From Myxococcales bacterium (GTDB lineage Bacteria > Myxococcota_A > Polyangia > Polyangiales > Ga0077539): a stretch of 64,000 nt of DNA. Under the pieces are notes generated by a model. That model saw nothing but the letters and a program-made list of their open reading frames with translations. It ran no database searches and was not told where the DNA came from. The stretch is from positions 62,001-126,000 of the forward strand of contig JAEUKI010000091.1 of the NCBI GenBank assembly GCA_016793325.1, written 5' to 3'. The position numbers and the translations under genes are program-made. Below are positions 24,875 to 33,615 of this stretch, one piece after another; position 1 is the first letter of the stretch, and every line of letters begins with the position of its first letter.

Positions 24875-26482
24875 TCACTCGTCGACGAGCACGCCCGGGT
24901 TCATCACCCACGCGGGGTCGAGCTCGCGCTTCACTGCTCCCAACGCGCGCGCGAAGAGCTCTGGGCGCTGCCTGTCGTACCAGGGGCGGTGCGTGCGGCC
25001 GACGGCGTGGTGGTGCGTGATCGTTCCGCCGTTGGCGATGACCGCTTCGGAGGCCGCGCGCTTGATCTCGGCCCACGGCTCGAGCAGCGCGCCCGCGCGA
25101 CCGGGCGCGATGAACGTGAAGTACGGCGCGGGCCCGTCGGGGTACACGTGCGTCAATCGACACGTGATCACACCGGCGCCGCACACGCGCTTCATCGCGT
25201 CGGAGACCGCGCGAACCACCGCGGCGTAGAGCGACGCGAACGCGTCCCACGTGCACGCGGTCTCGAACGTGTCCGCGACCATCCCCATGCTCACGAGCGC
25301 GCTCTGCAGGTACGGCCCGCGCAAGAACGACCCGCGCCACGCGCTTCCGTCGCGGTCTCGCGCGCTCTCTTCCGTCGTGCGGACGACGGGCCCTTCGATT
25401 TCGTGTGCGCCCGCCTCGCGGCAGCACGAGATCGCCCGCGCCATCCACGGGTCCCGCGGCCCATCGGCGCTCTCGAACCCGAGCAAGAGCACCGTGCGCC
25501 CGCCCGTGGGGACGCCGTTGAGCATCGCCTCGCGCCCGTCGAGCAGACGACAATTGGACGGAAAGAGCCCCGCTTGCGACACGCGTCGCGCGGCCTCGAC
25601 GCCCTGCTCCCACGTGTCGAAGAGCGCGCTCGCGCTCGCGCGCCACGTCGGTCGCTTGTGAACGCGCACCCACGCTTCGGTGATGACTCCGAGCGCGCCT
25701 TCGCTGCCGATCACCAAGCGATCGGGCGACGGTCCTGCGCCAGAGCCCGGGAGCCTGCGCGACTCGAACGCGCCTTGCGGCGTGATCATCCGCACCGACT
25801 CGACCTTGTCGTCGATGTGCGTATAGAGCGTCGCGAAGTGGCCGCCCGCGCGCGTCGCGATCCATCCGCCGAGCGTGCTGAACTCGAACGACTGCGGAAA
25901 GTGCCGCAGCGTGAGCCCGTGCTCGGCGAGCTGCGCTTCGAGGATGGGCCCCGTCGCGCCCGCTTGGATCTTCGCTGCGAGCGAGCGCGTGTCCACCTCG
26001 AGGAGCTGGTCCATCGCGCGGAGGTCCAGCGAGACGACGCCCTTGTAGCGCGCGTCGGGCTTGCACTCGACGCCGCCGACGACGCTCGTTCCACCGCCGA
26101 AGGGGACGACGGCGACGCTGCTCTCTGCGGCCCATCCCAGCAGCGTGGCGACGTCGGCTTCGTGTCGCGCGCGCGCGACGAAGTCCGGGGCGTTCGAGAA
26201 GTCTCCCTCGAACCCGCGCACGAGGTCGGGAAACGCTCTTCCGTACGTGTGCTCGATGCGCGCGCGATCGCTCGCGTCGCAGAAGTCTTCGAGCCAGCTC
26301 GGCACCGTGATCCTCGGCGCGTCGAGCCTCGCCTTGTCGATCGTCGGCAACGGCGGCACGGACGGCGGCTCGATCTGCAAGAGACCAGCGACCATCTGCG
26401 CGAGCTGCGCGCGCTCGTCGTCGGACAACAGCGCGTCTTCCCATCCCCAGGCCCAGAAGCTGCGGCGACGACCTGCCTCCAT
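24875..26482 (-). CDS. FAD-linked alkyldihydroxyacetonephosphate synthase-like enzyme
   Basis: This 535-residue flavoprotein begins with the family's N-terminal pattern RRRSFWAWGWED, which fixes the ATG at 26482 rather than 26509. The FAD-binding PCMH/VAO domain shows VVPFGGGTSVVGGVE, QAGATGPILEAQLAEHGLTLRHFPQS, STLGGWIATRAGGH and VIGSEGALGVITEA. The C-terminal cap has GGTITHHHAVGRTHRPW, the His-rich active-site motif of alkyl-DHAP synthases. Those enzymes swap the acyl chain of acyl-DHAP for a fatty alcohol, the committed step of ether-lipid synthesis. Myxobacteria are known to make ether lipids, which fits. A D-lactate or glycolate dehydrogenase relative is less likely given HHH. Confidence 0.9.
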   Translation of the reverse strand: MEAGRRRSFWAWGWEDALLSDDERAQLAQMVAGLLQIEPPSVPPLPTIDKARLDAPRITVPSWLEDFCDASDRARIEHTYGRAFPDLVRGFEGDFSNAPDFVARARHEADVATLLGWAAESSVAVVPFGGGTSVVGGVECKPDARYKGVVSLDLRAMDQLLEVDTRSLAAKIQAGATGPILEAQLAEHGLTLRHFPQSFEFSTLGGWIATRAGGHFATLYTHIDDKVESVRMITPQGAFESRRLPGSGAGPSPDRLVIGSEGALGVITEAWVRVHKRPTWRASASALFDTWEQGVEAARRVSQAGLFPSNCRLLDGREAMLNGVPTGGRTVLLLGFESADGPRDPWMARAISCCREAGAHEIEGPVVRTTEESARDRDGSAWRGSFLRGPYLQSALVSMGMVADTFETACTWDAFASLYAAVVRAVSDAMKRVCGAGVITCRLTHVYPDGPAPYFTFIAPGRAGALLEPWAEIKRAASEAVIANGGTITHHHAVGRTHRPWYDRQRPELFARALGAVKRELDPAWVMNPGVLVDE

Positions 26483-26539
26483 CACTGTTCGACAGGGAGC
26501 CTCGCACACTCGTGCGCCCCACCGCGAGGGCCAACGTCG

Positions 26540-27952
26540 CTATGCCTCGTCGGGGATCGATCGCATCGCGCCCGGCGTGAGCTCGGCCATCTTGCGCACG
26601 ATTTCGCGCGGGTCCGCGAAGTTGGCCGCGGGCATCGCGTCGCCCTTGGTGAGCACGAGCACGCGGTCGACCCGCGTCGCGCGCCCTTTGTTTTCACCCC
26701 AGATCCTCGAGACCTTGTTCTCGGTCACGAGCCGATCGGCGATCACCGTCTGCAGCTTCAACGGAACGCGCTTCTCGATCGCCGCCCACGCGTCGAGCCC
26801 GAGGCGCTTGTCGTACTCGCCGTTCTCGACGTCGCCGATGGTCATCACGCACACGCCGTCGTCGCGCAGGACCTCGGCCACGCGGCAGATCGCTTGCTCG
26901 AGAAACGTGGTGTACTTGCGAAATCCCAGGCGATCCGAGAGTCCGAGCTGTCGGTCCGTGCGCTCGACCTCGAGGTTCGTGCGCGTTCGATCCGCGAGCG
27001 ACGCGTCGACGCGCTGGACGCTCTCGCGGAGCATCCACAAGCGGATCCAGTTGAACTTTCCGTAGCGGACGACGTTGAGGTACGGCGGCGAGGTCACGAC
27101 GAGCTTCGCGCTGTTCTTCGCGACGTGATTGCCGAGCGCGAGCGCGTCGTCCTGCGCGCCGCGGCCGCGCACGGGCGCCACGCCCTCTTGGTACAAGTGC
27201 TCGATGCGCTGCGCGATCTTCTCGAACGCGTCGAACGGGTACTTCTTGAGCTTGTTCTCGCGGATGTACTTTCGGAGATAGCCCGGCGACATGCTGAACG
27301 TGTTCGGCATGCTCACGGAGAGGCAGCGCGAATCCCAGGGATTTCGCGGGTGATTTCCGTGCAGGATGCCCGTGATGGCCGCGAGGATGAAGCGGTCTTC
27401 GCGTCGCAGCGAGGGCTCGAGGCGCTCGCGCAAGTACGAGAGCTGCGGGAGCGTCTTTCGCTGATCGAAGAGCATCGCGATCTCGGGCGGGGGCTCTTCA
27501 GTGATCTTCTTCTTCGAGTAGCTCTTCTCGAGCTCGCGCAGCCGCGCGAGGGCATCTTCGCGCGAGGGCGGGTCGACCTTGGCGCTCGTCAACAACGCAG
27601 CGAGCGGGTTCAAGTCGACGCCGACGCCCTCGCGGCCGAGGAGACAGGCTTCGAGCGCGGTCGTTCCGCGGCCCGAGAAGGGGTCGACGACGAGGTCGCC
27701 CGGCTGCGTGTACTGCTCGATGAAGTACCGCGGGAGCGCCGGCGGAAACATGCCCATGTACGAGCACATCGCGTGGAGCACGTGCCCGTACCTCCGCGGA
27801 ACGAGCTTCCACCACGGCTCGAGCGGCCCGCCGAGGGAGGGCACCGCCTCGGTCTCGCGCTCGGTGTGCGCGGCCTTGCGCGCGGTCACGGTGCGCTTGC
27901 GCGCGGTGCTCGCGGGTGCGGTTGAACCTGCCAGATCGATCGCGACTGCCAT
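26540..27952 (-). CDS. Solitary DNA methyltransferase (N6-adenine/N4-cytosine type)
   Basis: This 470-residue protein carries the AdoMet-binding motif VVDPFSGRGTTALEAC (90-103) with VGVDLNP downstream, and the catalytic motif VTSPPYLNVVRYGKF with TSPPY at 287-291. The order (AdoMet motif first, SPPY second) differs from most DPF-type beta-class enzymes, where SPPY comes first. About 150 residues between the two motifs could hold target recognition (KKKITEEPPPEIAML to LHGNHPRNPWDSR). No nuclease gene is adjacent, so it is an orphan methylase by context. The N-terminal 40 residues are basic and low-complexity. Target base and sequence cannot be read from the sequence. Confidence 0.9.
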   Translation of the reverse strand: MAVAIDLAGSTAPASTARKRTVTARKAAHTERETEAVPSLGGPLEPWWKLVPRRYGHVLHAMCSYMGMFPPALPRYFIEQYTQPGDLVVDPFSGRGTTALEACLLGREGVGVDLNPLAALLTSAKVDPPSREDALARLRELEKSYSKKKITEEPPPEIAMLFDQRKTLPQLSYLRERLEPSLRREDRFILAAITGILHGNHPRNPWDSRCLSVSMPNTFSMSPGYLRKYIRENKLKKYPFDAFEKIAQRIEHLYQEGVAPVRGRGAQDDALALGNHVAKNSAKLVVTSPPYLNVVRYGKFNWIRLWMLRESVQRVDASLADRTRTNLEVERTDRQLGLSDRLGFRKYTTFLEQAICRVAEVLRDDGVCVMTIGDVENGEYDKRLGLDAWAAIEKRVPLKLQTVIADRLVTENKVSRIWGENKGRATRVDRVLVLTKGDAMPAANFADPREIVRKMAELTPGAMRSIPDEA

Positions 27953-28036
27953 CGGCAGCGACGCACGTAGCGGAGAGCGCGGTCGAACCCGAAATTTTCT
28001 ACGGAGCTCCAGCGGCGATCGGCGCCGCGCCAGCGC

Positions 28037-28384
28037 TCACGCGTGCAGTCTTCGGCCCACCGAAATGTGATCGGTGAGGTCCTCTTCGATTTCTTCGAAC
28101 GAGACGCCGACGCCCCGCAAGGGTTCGCTCCCGATGCGCGTGTCGACGATGTGTCGGACGACGCATCGCGCGGTCATCTCCCAGGACCCGTCGGGCAGCG
28201 AGAAGGTCACCCGCAGCTCCGATCCGAGGGGCAGCTCGTCCCACGTCTCGATGAAGAGCCCGCGCGACGAGATGTCTCGCGCGATGCATCGGCGGAGGCC
28301 GAAGGGGCCCTCCACGAGCACTGCAAAGGCGACCCGCAGGCGCAATTCTCCACGTCGATCGAGTTTTGTCGTCGCAACGCTCAC
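28037..28384 (-). CDS. PilZ-domain protein (probable c-di-GMP receptor)
   Basis: This 115-residue single PilZ domain has the RxxxR-type basic motif near the start (LDRRGELRLRV, Arg11 and Arg15) and the second motif DISSRGLFIET (D/N-x-S-x-x-G). Both contact cyclic di-GMP in known family members, so binding is likely. The stand-alone form suggests an adaptor controlling motility, polysaccharide or transcription. The GTG start at 28384 is supported by TACGGT 7 nt upstream. Confidence 0.92.
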   Translation of the reverse strand: MSVATTKLDRRGELRLRVAFAVLVEGPFGLRRCIARDISSRGLFIETWDELPLGSELRVTFSLPDGSWEMTARCVVRHIVDTRIGSEPLRGVGVSFEEIEEDLTDHISVGRRLHA

Positions 28385-28391
28385 GGACCGA

Positions 28392-28397
28392 ACCGTA
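28392..28397 (-). promoter_or_regulatory. Probable -10 hexamer TACGGT
   Basis: TACGGT ends 7 nt before the PilZ GTG. Confidence 0.4.
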
Positions 28398-28489
28398 GCG
28401 GGACGAAATCATCGACAACCACTTTCCTGCGAAGATCCCGCGGCGACGTGTGTTCTGAAAACTCGCGTCGTCGCGATGATCGATCGATG

Positions 28490-28495
28490 TACACT
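28490..28495 (+). promoter_or_regulatory. Possible -10 hexamer TACACT with a longer leader
   Basis: TACACT lies 48 nt before the ATG at 28544, unlike the tight spacing seen at most other genes in the window. Confidence 0.3.
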
Positions 28496-28543
28496 CCGCC
28501 CCGCGTCGCCGAACGCGCTGCCTTCGGCCACCACGCACGAGCC

Positions 28544-29335
28544 ATGCAACTTCATCGCTTCAGCACGCTTATGTTCGCCGCGGTCACTGCGATCGCGATC
28601 ACCTCCACGCCGCTCACGGCCCACGCGATCCGGCCCGACTACGACGGCGAGCGCGGGATCGAAGCGCAGGTCCTCTTCGGGGTCGGCGGCTTCACCGCGG
28701 GGACGCAGAGGATCTTTCTTCAGCAGGGCATGGGGGGCGTCTCGGCGCTCCCGCAGATCGTCGGCGCGGGCTTCAATTTTCGGGTGTCCGCGGGGTATCG
28801 AATCATCCCTGCGCTGAGCGTCGGGGCGTCGTTTTCGATCAGCCCGCTCGCGGCGTTTCTGCCTCCGACGCTTCGCGAAGACCAATGGGCGACGTCGGCG
28901 CTGACGTACTCCGTCGGCGTGTACGGGAGGCTCTACTATCTCGCGCTGCTGCCTTCGATCCCGCGCACCAGCCGCGTCGAGTTCTCGTCGTGGGGAGACC
29001 TTCGCCGCTTGGATCCGTGGGTCTCGCTGGGCGTCGAGTTTCAGAACTTGTCCTATCGGCAGGTGTTTCGCGAGGCGAACAACGTCAACGCGTCGAACAC
29101 ACGCTCGAGCGCGAGCATCCCGTTCGGTCTCGGCTTCGACTACCGCGTGCTCCCGATGTTGTCCGTCGGCGTCGCGGGCACGATCGCGCCAACGATCGGC
29201 AGCGGGACGACGTTCACGCGTAGCTACATCATGAGCGGAAATCTCGTGACGGAGAACATGGCGTACAACTCCGAAGACCCCGTGAACCTCTGGTGGAGCG
29301 TCGGGCTCGGCGCGAAGTACACGCTGTCGCTCTGA
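28544..29335 (+). CDS. Secreted outer-membrane beta-barrel-like protein
   Basis: This 263-residue protein has a signal peptide (MQLHRFSTLMFAAVTAIAIT, ending near THA/AHA). The mature part is built of alternating beta strands with Gly/Tyr/aromatic pattern (FGVGGFTAG, FNFRVSAGYRI, SVGASFSISPL, YSVGVYGRLYYLALL, WVSLGVEFQNLSYRQVF, IPFGLGFDYRVLP, WSVGLGAKYTLSL), typical of outer-membrane barrels, and it ends in a hydrophobic residue (SL). The ATG at 28544 is chosen from the signal peptide; an ATG at 28487 would precede it with a non-signal extension. Function unknown. Confidence 0.8.
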   Translation: MQLHRFSTLMFAAVTAIAITSTPLTAHAIRPDYDGERGIEAQVLFGVGGFTAGTQRIFLQQGMGGVSALPQIVGAGFNFRVSAGYRIIPALSVGASFSISPLAAFLPPTLREDQWATSALTYSVGVYGRLYYLALLPSIPRTSRVEFSSWGDLRRLDPWVSLGVEFQNLSYRQVFREANNVNASNTRSSASIPFGLGFDYRVLPMLSVGVAGTIAPTIGSGTTFTRSYIMSGNLVTENMAYNSEDPVNLWWSVGLGAKYTLSL

Positions 29336-29359
29336 GCGCGCCGCGCTGAGCCAGCCGAT

Positions 29360-30520
29360 TCACCCGCCAAATAGCCGCGCGAACGCGTGCACGATGCGGA
29401 GCTGATCGCCCAGCGACGGCGTTCGCTCGACGCCCACGTGTCGAATCGCTGGCGTGAGCAAGAGCGACACGTTGGCCTCTTCGCGCAGCTCGCGCTCACA
29501 GTCCTCGGCCTCCGTCGGCGGAACCACGTCGTCCGCCGCCCCGTGCAGCACCGAGACGGTCATCCCGTGAAGCTCTCTCGCGCGTCCCACAGGTGAGAGC
29601 GAGAGCACGCGCTCGCGCTCGCGAGGCTCGGAGAGCACCCGCAGCACGGTCTCGCGCACCGCTGCTTTGTCCCCGCCGATGATGCGGTCGAACATGGCCC
29701 TCGCGCTCGGAGACAAGAGCCTCGCTGTGTGCCGCGCTTGCTCTCCGGTGACGTGCAGCTGCAGTCGCAGACAGTCTCGGAAGATCGCGACTTCTTCGGG
29801 CGCGACGAAGCGATCGGCGTACATGTACACGAACACGACGAGCCCGTACTCGTGCGCGCGCATCGTCCGCGGGCCCGATGGCGTCTCGACGGTGTCCGTC
29901 GCGAGAAAGCGCAGGACCTTGCGCAGATCGTAGTGCCCGCCCATCACCGCGACGCGGTCGATGATCCCGTGCGACGCGGGGTCTGCCGTCGCGACGAGCG
30001 ACAGGCCGCCCGCGAACGACAGCCCGAAGAGCCCTACGCGCCCCTGCGTCGCGAGGCCCGATTGCGCGAGGTACCTCGAGGCCTCGATGATCTCGTCGAC
30101 GCTCGATCGATCGACGCGATAGTCCGCGAGCGCCATGAGCTCGGGCGTGATCACGACGAGCCCTGCGCGCGCGAGGTTTCTCGCAAACGGAACGAGCCTC
30201 GGCTCGTCGACGCCCAAGTAGTGAACGCCGTGCGCGACGACCACGCCCGGCCGCGGCTCGCTGCCGTTGGTGGGACGATAGATCCTCGCGCGAAAGGGCC
30301 CGTGCCTCGTGCGGAGCAACACGTTTTCGACGCGAATGGGCTCGTCGTACATGCGCGCGAGCGGGTTTTGCGCGCCCGACGACCGCGACAGCACCGCGGC
30401 GGCGCGGATGTGCGCGCGCACCGGAGGACACGACCCGAGCGCGATCGGCGCGAGGAGCAACGACGTGAGCGCGACGATCCAGCGACGTTCGCGCCGACGC
30501 GTATCGTGAGAGTCCTTCAA
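29360..30520 (-). CDS. Alpha/beta-hydrolase lipoprotein (dienelactone hydrolase-like)
   Basis: This 386-residue protein has a lipoprotein signal (basic RRRERRW, hydrophobic core, LGSC with Cys30). The hydrolase fold shows GVVVAHGVHYLG (oxyanion region), the nucleophile elbow GLSFAGG, the acid in HGAADDVVPP and a C-terminal His in IRHVGVERT, giving a complete Ser-Asp-His triad. It would hydrolyse an ester in the periplasm; the substrate is unknown. A TTG start at 30520 is inferred; TACCCT lies 8 nt upstream. It is convergent with the barrel gene, 24 bp away. Confidence 0.88.
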   Translation of the reverse strand: MKDSHDTRRRERRWIVALTSLLLAPIALGSCPPVRAHIRAAAVLSRSSGAQNPLARMYDEPIRVENVLLRTRHGPFRARIYRPTNGSEPRPGVVVAHGVHYLGVDEPRLVPFARNLARAGLVVITPELMALADYRVDRSSVDEIIEASRYLAQSGLATQGRVGLFGLSFAGGLSLVATADPASHGIIDRVAVMGGHYDLRKVLRFLATDTVETPSGPRTMRAHEYGLVVFVYMYADRFVAPEEVAIFRDCLRLQLHVTGEQARHTARLLSPSARAMFDRIIGGDKAAVRETVLRVLSEPRERERVLSLSPVGRARELHGMTVSVLHGAADDVVPPTEAEDCERELREEANVSLLLTPAIRHVGVERTPSLGDQLRIVHAFARLFGG

Positions 30521-30528
30521 CGCTCGTC

Positions 30529-30534
30529 AGGGTA
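30529..30534 (-). promoter_or_regulatory. Probable -10 hexamer TACCCT supporting a TTG start
   Basis: TACCCT ends 8 nt before the TTG of the hydrolase gene, which has no better start codon nearby. Confidence 0.4.
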
Positions 30535-30697
30535 GCGCAAATGCACGGAGCGACGCGCGTTCGTTGTGGCACGCTTCGCTCGTGACCGACCGCCTCGACC
30601 ACGCCACAATCGAACGTCGTAGAAATGGGCCGAGCGTCGGCGCGGTTGTGCTCGCGTCGAGCCGCCACGAATCCACCGAGAAGAGCGCGTTGATCGA

Positions 30698-31606
30698 ATG
30701 AGTGGCGGTTTCACGCTCGATGAGTCGATGATGGGCGTCGCTGGGACGGGGCTGCGCGGCGTGTACGGGCTGCCGTGGTTGTCGCTCGAGCCACTGTTGG
30801 ATCTCTCGGCGCTCGACGCGGTTCACGAAGAGGTGTGCGTCGCGCTCGCGTCGTTGCCGACGGACTACACGGGCGGCTCGCATCGCTCGATGGGGATCAT
30901 GCCCGAGGAGCTCCGCGAGACAGCGCTCACGGACTACGCCGAGGTGATCCGAGGCCTCGACGACGCGCAGTTCGCTGTATTTCGAGGGCTCGCGGACGAT
31001 CCATCGCTGGTCGATCGCGCGAGGCGCGAGGGGCTCGCCTTCGGTGAAGAGCGCGACGTGCTGCTGTCGCGACGGCAGATGCTCTGGCTCGAGTATCGAT
31101 TCGGCGTGTATTTTCCCTGGAAGGTCTACTACGAGATGATCCCGAACCGCTGGTGGACCGAGAAGCACGACCCGCAAGGAAAGCGCTTCACGCGCGCGGC
31201 CGAGTCGCTGCTCCCCAAGACCGTCGCGCTGGCGAAATCGCTGCCGTTCACGAAGATCGGCCGCTGCAACATCATGGGCCTCCGCGCGCACGACTACGGG
31301 ACCGTTCACCGCGACGGTCACCCCGAAGAGCAGTCGCGCCCCGATGAGTTCATCACGCTGTGCCCCGCGCAGAACAAGACGCTCTTTCTCTACGACAGGG
31401 CGAGCGGCGCTCGGACGCGCACCGAGGGGCGCGCGCTCTGGTTCAACGACTTCGATGACCACGGCGTCGAGGCCGCTCCGTACTTTCGGTACTCGATTCG
31501 GGTCGATGGGGTCTTTCGTGAGGATTTTCGCGAACGAGTGCGGTCGCACGCGCGGCTTGTTCGTGAGCAAATTTCGTCGCATCCGGGTACACTCGCCGGC
31601 CCGTGA
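30698..31606 (+). CDS. Possible Fe(II)/2-oxoglutarate-dependent oxygenase (first gene of an undescribed operon)
   Basis: This 302-residue soluble protein has no signal peptide. The C-terminal half resembles the jelly-roll of aspartyl/asparaginyl-hydroxylase-like dioxygenases: HRD with His204 and Asp206 in YGTVHRDGHPEE, a distal His255 in WFNDFDDHGVEAAPY, and Arg268 in YFRYSIRVDG as 2-oxoglutarate anchor. The N-terminal half is helical with no known domain. The assignment is by motif layout only and the substrate is unknown. The last codons overlap the GTG of the next gene (31603), so it is co-translated with two further unknown genes. Confidence 0.8.
   Translation: MSGGFTLDESMMGVAGTGLRGVYGLPWLSLEPLLDLSALDAVHEEVCVALASLPTDYTGGSHRSMGIMPEELRETALTDYAEVIRGLDDAQFAVFRGLADDPSLVDRARREGLAFGEERDVLLSRRQMLWLEYRFGVYFPWKVYYEMIPNRWWTEKHDPQGKRFTRAAESLLPKTVALAKSLPFTKIGRCNIMGLRAHDYGTVHRDGHPEEQSRPDEFITLCPAQNKTLFLYDRASGARTRTEGRALWFNDFDDHGVEAAPYFRYSIRVDGVFREDFRERVRSHARLVREQISSHPGTLAGP
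31588..31593 (+). promoter_or_regulatory. Possible internal -10 hexamer TACACT
   Basis: TACACT lies within the 3' end of the oxygenase gene, 9 nt before the GTG at 31603, so the second operon gene may also be transcribed separately. Confidence 0.3.
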
Positions 31607-32946
31607 CCACGCAAGGACAAGGCGCTGAGCCGCCCTTCGAGCGCGACGAGTTTCTCAACGACCCCGGCATCATCGGCGCCCGCTGGTGGAACAGCGAGCT
31701 CAAGAGCGAAGAGCGCCAAGCCTCTCGCCGCCAAGCGCTCGCGTACCTCGCCATCGGACTGACGGTCACCGCCGGCGTCGGCGGAATGGTCGCCGCAGGG
31801 GCCGCGCTCTCGACCAAGTACGAGCGACGCTCGAGCCTCGAGATGCAGCGACGGTTCGGCTGGAGCTTCGGCGCCAACGGCGAGCGGCTGACCTTCGACG
31901 GCCGACGCGTATTGCCGTTCGACCCCGCGAAGCTGCGCTCGTTGCGAGCGGATTGCCTCGGGACGCACCTCGCCTCGATGCAGTCCGCGGCGATCTTCGA
32001 CGCGATCTTCCACCGCCCCGCGGAGTCGCCCGGCGAGGACACTGGCACATCTTTTCAAGCGCTCGACAGCTTCCTGCTGCCCGTCACGACGTGGTCGATG
32101 GGCTTCGCGTACCGCATGGGGCAGACGCTCGCGCGCGTGCTGTCTCGGCTGTCTCGCCGCGTGGCCGTGATCGTCGACCTCAACGGCCCCGACGCGGTCG
32201 CCGTCGCGGCGGGGCTCGCGGACACGCACGCGCCCGTGTGGCTGCTCGATCACTGGCCGCACCCGCACGGGGTCGTCCCTGCGCACATGACGCTCGCGAG
32301 CGCGATCTTCTTTCAGCCCAGGTTTGCTGCGGCGAACGCGACGCGCCCGAGCGACGCTCCGCCGGTGTTCATCACCGATCGCGCGCGGATGTTGGCCTAC
32401 GTCGACGCGTCCGATCGCTTCGACAACCGGTTCGTCCCGAAGCTGCCCGCGGCGACGGTGCTCGAGTCGACCGCGCGGGCGCGGGACATTTTGTACGTCG
32501 CGCCGAGCGACGTCTCGACGCTCGACCCAGACGACGTCAATCCCGCCCTCGTCGCGTATCGAACGCGAGGGTTGTCGGTGCGCGCGATCACGGGGCACGC
32601 GTTCTTCGCGACGACGTACGAGTTTCCCGCGGCAGGACAGGACCCGATCGAGTCGTTTCTGCAGCAGTCCAAGCTCTTCTACAACGGCGACGCCGAGCGC
32701 GAGGCGCTCTTCGACACGCACTACGACTTCTCGAACCCGCTCATCGAGGTGCCCGCGACGCCCGACACGCGCGCGATCTTGTGGCAGCCGATGGCCCGCG
32801 CCGTGATGCCTCCGCCGCCCACCGCGGCGCCGCTCGGGAGCGTCGAGGTCGTGATCCAAGGGTCCAACACGATCCTCGGCGCGCGCTTCGACCGCAACGG
32901 ATCTTGGAATCGTGTGTCCTCGAGCTCGAGCTCGTGGGGAGGCTGA
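31603..32946 (+). CDS. Membrane-anchored protein of unknown family
   Basis: This 447-residue protein is not recognised. After a charged N-terminus (1-44) there is one membrane segment (about 45-68, LAYLAIGLTVTAGVGGMVAAG), so most of the chain is probably outside the cytoplasm. The body has alternating strand/helix patterns (RRVAVIVDLNGPDAVAVAAGL, HAPVWLLDHWPHPHGVVPAH, AATVLESTARARDILYVAPSDV) and ends in a Ser-rich tail (SSSSSSWGG). The GTG at 31603 overlaps the preceding gene by 4 bp. A possible link to the oxygenase is inferred from context only. Confidence 0.78.
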   Translation: MTTQGQGAEPPFERDEFLNDPGIIGARWWNSELKSEERQASRRQALAYLAIGLTVTAGVGGMVAAGAALSTKYERRSSLEMQRRFGWSFGANGERLTFDGRRVLPFDPAKLRSLRADCLGTHLASMQSAAIFDAIFHRPAESPGEDTGTSFQALDSFLLPVTTWSMGFAYRMGQTLARVLSRLSRRVAVIVDLNGPDAVAVAAGLADTHAPVWLLDHWPHPHGVVPAHMTLASAIFFQPRFAAANATRPSDAPPVFITDRARMLAYVDASDRFDNRFVPKLPAATVLESTARARDILYVAPSDVSTLDPDDVNPALVAYRTRGLSVRAITGHAFFATTYEFPAAGQDPIESFLQQSKLFYNGDAEREALFDTHYDFSNPLIEVPATPDTRAILWQPMARAVMPPPPTAAPLGSVEVVIQGSNTILGARFDRNGSWNRVSSSSSSWGG

Positions 32947-32949
32947 TCG

Positions 32950-33543
32950 ATGGCCGTTCAACACGCGATCTTCGCCATGGAGCTCTGCCTTCCGCTCACG
33001 GGCGTGTCGGGCACGCACTCGACGCTCGTGAGCATGCTGCGCGAGTACCCGCTGCAATCGACGGCCGACGAGAAGTGGCACTTCTACGAGCGCGTTCGGC
33101 AGCTTTTGCTCAGCGAGCTCCCGCACGCGTACAAGGGCTGCTGGGACTTCTTCAACGAAGACGCCCGCGCCAAGAGCGACTTCGAGATGTGGACCAACGG
33201 GATGCTCACGCGCGAGGGCGCGCGCAGCGGACCGTCCGGTCGGCCCGAGGGCGATCCCTTTCGAGGCGGAGCCAACAGCCGGTTCATGACGGTCACGATC
33301 GCGTGGCTCATGGTGCAGAGCATGCCGAGCACGATCGACCTCTCGATGACGTGCAACATCCCCGAGAGCGCGCTCTGGCATCGCAGCTCGTTCGGGTACA
33401 TTTTGTCGCGCATGGGGCGCGTGCAGTTCTCGGCGGTCAAGAGCGACGTGTTCTACGTGATCCCAGGGGACGACGCGTGGGGGCTGACCGTCGAAGACCT
33501 GCAGCTCGAGAAGTTTCACTATCTGCGGCCCATTCAGGGGTAA
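32950..33543 (+). CDS. Hypothetical protein, third gene of the 30.7-33.5 kb operon
   Basis: This 197-residue protein has no signal peptide and no recognised motif. Candidate helices alternate with hydrophobic stretches (MTVTIAWLMVQSM; YILSRMGRVQFSAVKSDVFYVIPG). The ATG follows the preceding stop by 3 nt, so it is part of the same transcription unit. A distal membrane- or substrate-linked role is only inference. Confidence 0.75.
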   Translation: MAVQHAIFAMELCLPLTGVSGTHSTLVSMLREYPLQSTADEKWHFYERVRQLLLSELPHAYKGCWDFFNEDARAKSDFEMWTNGMLTREGARSGPSGRPEGDPFRGGANSRFMTVTIAWLMVQSMPSTIDLSMTCNIPESALWHRSSFGYILSRMGRVQFSAVKSDVFYVIPGDDAWGLTVEDLQLEKFHYLRPIQG

Positions 33544-33615
33544 ACGCGATTCGCGCGCGATCGTGGCCCGCTCTGCGTTGACACCCGGCGAACGAACGCG
33601 GTCCCATGGGGGCGC

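Noticed and set aside
33578..33583. TTGACA as a sigma-70 -35 box for the surface protein
   Set aside because: No acceptable -10 hexamer lies 16-18 bp downstream, so I do not call a promoter.
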